From Delphinus delphis (taxonomy: Eukaryota; Chordata; Mammalia; Artiodactyla; Delphinidae): a stretch of DNA of 64,000 nucleotides. Positions 62,856-64,000 of this stretch are shown one piece after another. The notes beneath the pieces are model-generated. The model was not told the DNA's origin. It saw nothing but the letters and a program-made list of their open reading frames with translations, and searched no databases. The stretch spans positions 70,388,466-70,452,465 of the forward strand of contig NC_082695.1 in assembly GCF_949987515.2 (NCBI RefSeq). Direction: 5' to 3'. The position numbers were made by a program, and so were the translations under genes. The number at the start of each line of letters is the position of its first letter. Within the stretch, counting starts at the first letter, position 1.

Positions 62856-63734
62856 GCTCTAGAGAAATCAGGACTGGAGGGAGGTGGACCACCTAACTGT
62901 CCTGCTCAAGTGCAAGCCTAGTTCAGACTTTCATGGAATCCTGCCTTTGTTGCTCCGAGGCTTTTCATCTGTAAGTTCATTCCACATTTTCTTTCTCTCA
63001 AGAACACGGCACGTGCGTAAGCTCTTGTTTGTGGCAAATGGACCTTCTAGGAATCACATGTATTGAAAATAAGAGTATTGACCTTCCCGCTCGGCCAGGC
63101 TCACAGTTTGGTTCTGACCAGAACAAGGGCCATCTCATCAGTCCTCTCTCTCCAGTTCCATTAGGGCTGCCTGACACCCTATCTTGCACACTTGCTTCTT
63201 AGTTATTGCAAAGCTTTTACATATTTAGGGATCTTTTCCATCAGAATATTCTGGAATGGCTAGAGGCTCAGACACATGAATGATATCTGCTCACATGTGC
63301 TTTTTATCCAAGTTCACAGCTCCTGGTCACTGAGGGTAAACAGTGTTATCAGTGATTATTATGGATTTAGTCAAGTATGTTTCATTCCTGTCATTCATGA
63401 GTACTTGTGTTGGCTCGTATTTACAACGTCGGGATTCCGTCACTTTGGTAACCTTCTGAGACGACGTTTTTCCAGTGTTACAGTGACATTTCAAAAACTC
63501 AGTATTTACAAGCAAACAACATCCTCTGGCTCCACGACAGCGCGATTCGTGGTAGCGGAACAAAGGGACACTGGTCTAGAAATTTCTTCAGGATGTATTT
63601 CCAACCACTTCTGGCTATCACTTCATAGTCTAGGGTGGCCCCGTGGCCTTTGGAAGAAAGAGGCTACAAAGACATCAAGTAAAATTTCAGTGTTACCTGA
63701 GACTGGAATTCTAACTTTTGTGTGGGTCCACGTG
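62856..63734 (-). other. TCF4: Intron 7, single-copy, nothing recognised
   Basis: No repeat or exon identified. A forward frame of 185 codons starts at 63276 and runs to 63833, but it ends inside a MIR and has no recognisable domain. Confidence 0.5.
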
Positions 63735-63850
63735 AATGAAGTCTGCTGTGTGATGCTGAGAAGTCTCTTAACATCTCTGGGCCTTAGTTTCCCATTTGCT
63801 ACTAAGCAGCATTGGGCACCAGGTGACACTTAGGTCCTTTCTTACTGTAA
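63735..63850 (+). repeat. MIR-family fragment
   Basis: Forward MIR traces: CTGTGTGATGCTGAGAAGTC, TCTTAACATCTCTGGGCCTT and AGTTTCCCATTTGCTACTAA. Confidence 0.75.
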
Positions 63851-64000
63851 CAATCCATCCTGAAGATTTCAAAATTATACACAGACATAAAACTCATTAT
63901 CATCATTTTTCTTCCATGTCCTACCTCAAGGTTATGAGGAAAAGAATCCTGTGCAGGAAACAGGGAGAAGCAAACCATTATCTACTCAACTCATCCACTT

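Noticed and set aside
63276..63833. 185-codon forward frame at the right end
   Set aside because: Ends in a MIR fragment and has no recognisable domain or splice context; on the strand opposite TCF4.

Overview
The window looks like nuclear DNA of a cetacean (whale, dolphin or porpoise). It is AT-rich, CpG-poor and has no prokaryote-like gene packing. It carries 12 copies of the tRNA-derived SINEs (CHR type) found in whales and hippos. Several are nearly identical young copies with the long GC-rich body I associate with cetaceans. Cetartiodactyl-type L1 3' ends and older mammalian L1, L2, MIR and hAT-type relics are also present.

The only protein-coding sequence I can support is two internal exons of TCF4 (E2-2/ITF2, a class I bHLH transcription factor) on the minus strand. 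The upstream exon (26520-26649) and the downstream exon (25985-26034) lie 485 bp apart. They join in frame and encode a 60-residue stretch including the bipartite nuclear localisation signal (RRR, a spacer, then KKVRK). By the usual human numbering these are exons 8 and 9. On that numbering, 26650-64000 is the 3' part of intron 7 and 1-25984 is the 5' part of intron 9. Both introns are large in mammals and are known to host alternative first exons and promoters. I could not identify any of those first exons with confidence.

Layout: 1-25984 is intronic, with only ancient MIR/L2 relics, simple repeats, a perfect 88-bp tandem duplication (8623-8798), a CpG-enriched block (about 13530-14280) and an inverted repeat carrying PAR-bZIP/C/EBP-like sites (14318-14354). 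25985-26649 holds the two exons. 26650-33661 is single-copy intron with no recognisable young insertion. 33662-62855 is a retroposon-rich zone holding all 12 SINEs, two old L1 ORF2-derived segments, several L1 3' ends, a hAT-type element, MIRs and L2s. 62856-64000 is intron with a terminal MIR fragment.

Almost all long open reading frames lie in SINE, L1 or L2 sequence or are chance frames. I see no CRISPR, phage, operon, tRNA or rRNA gene, and no evidence of a new multi-gene system. The points of interest are the TCF4 exon details (tandem NAGNAG acceptor, a Met-to-Leu difference in the NLS spacer), the sharp SINE asymmetry, and several unusual insertion or rearrangement structures.
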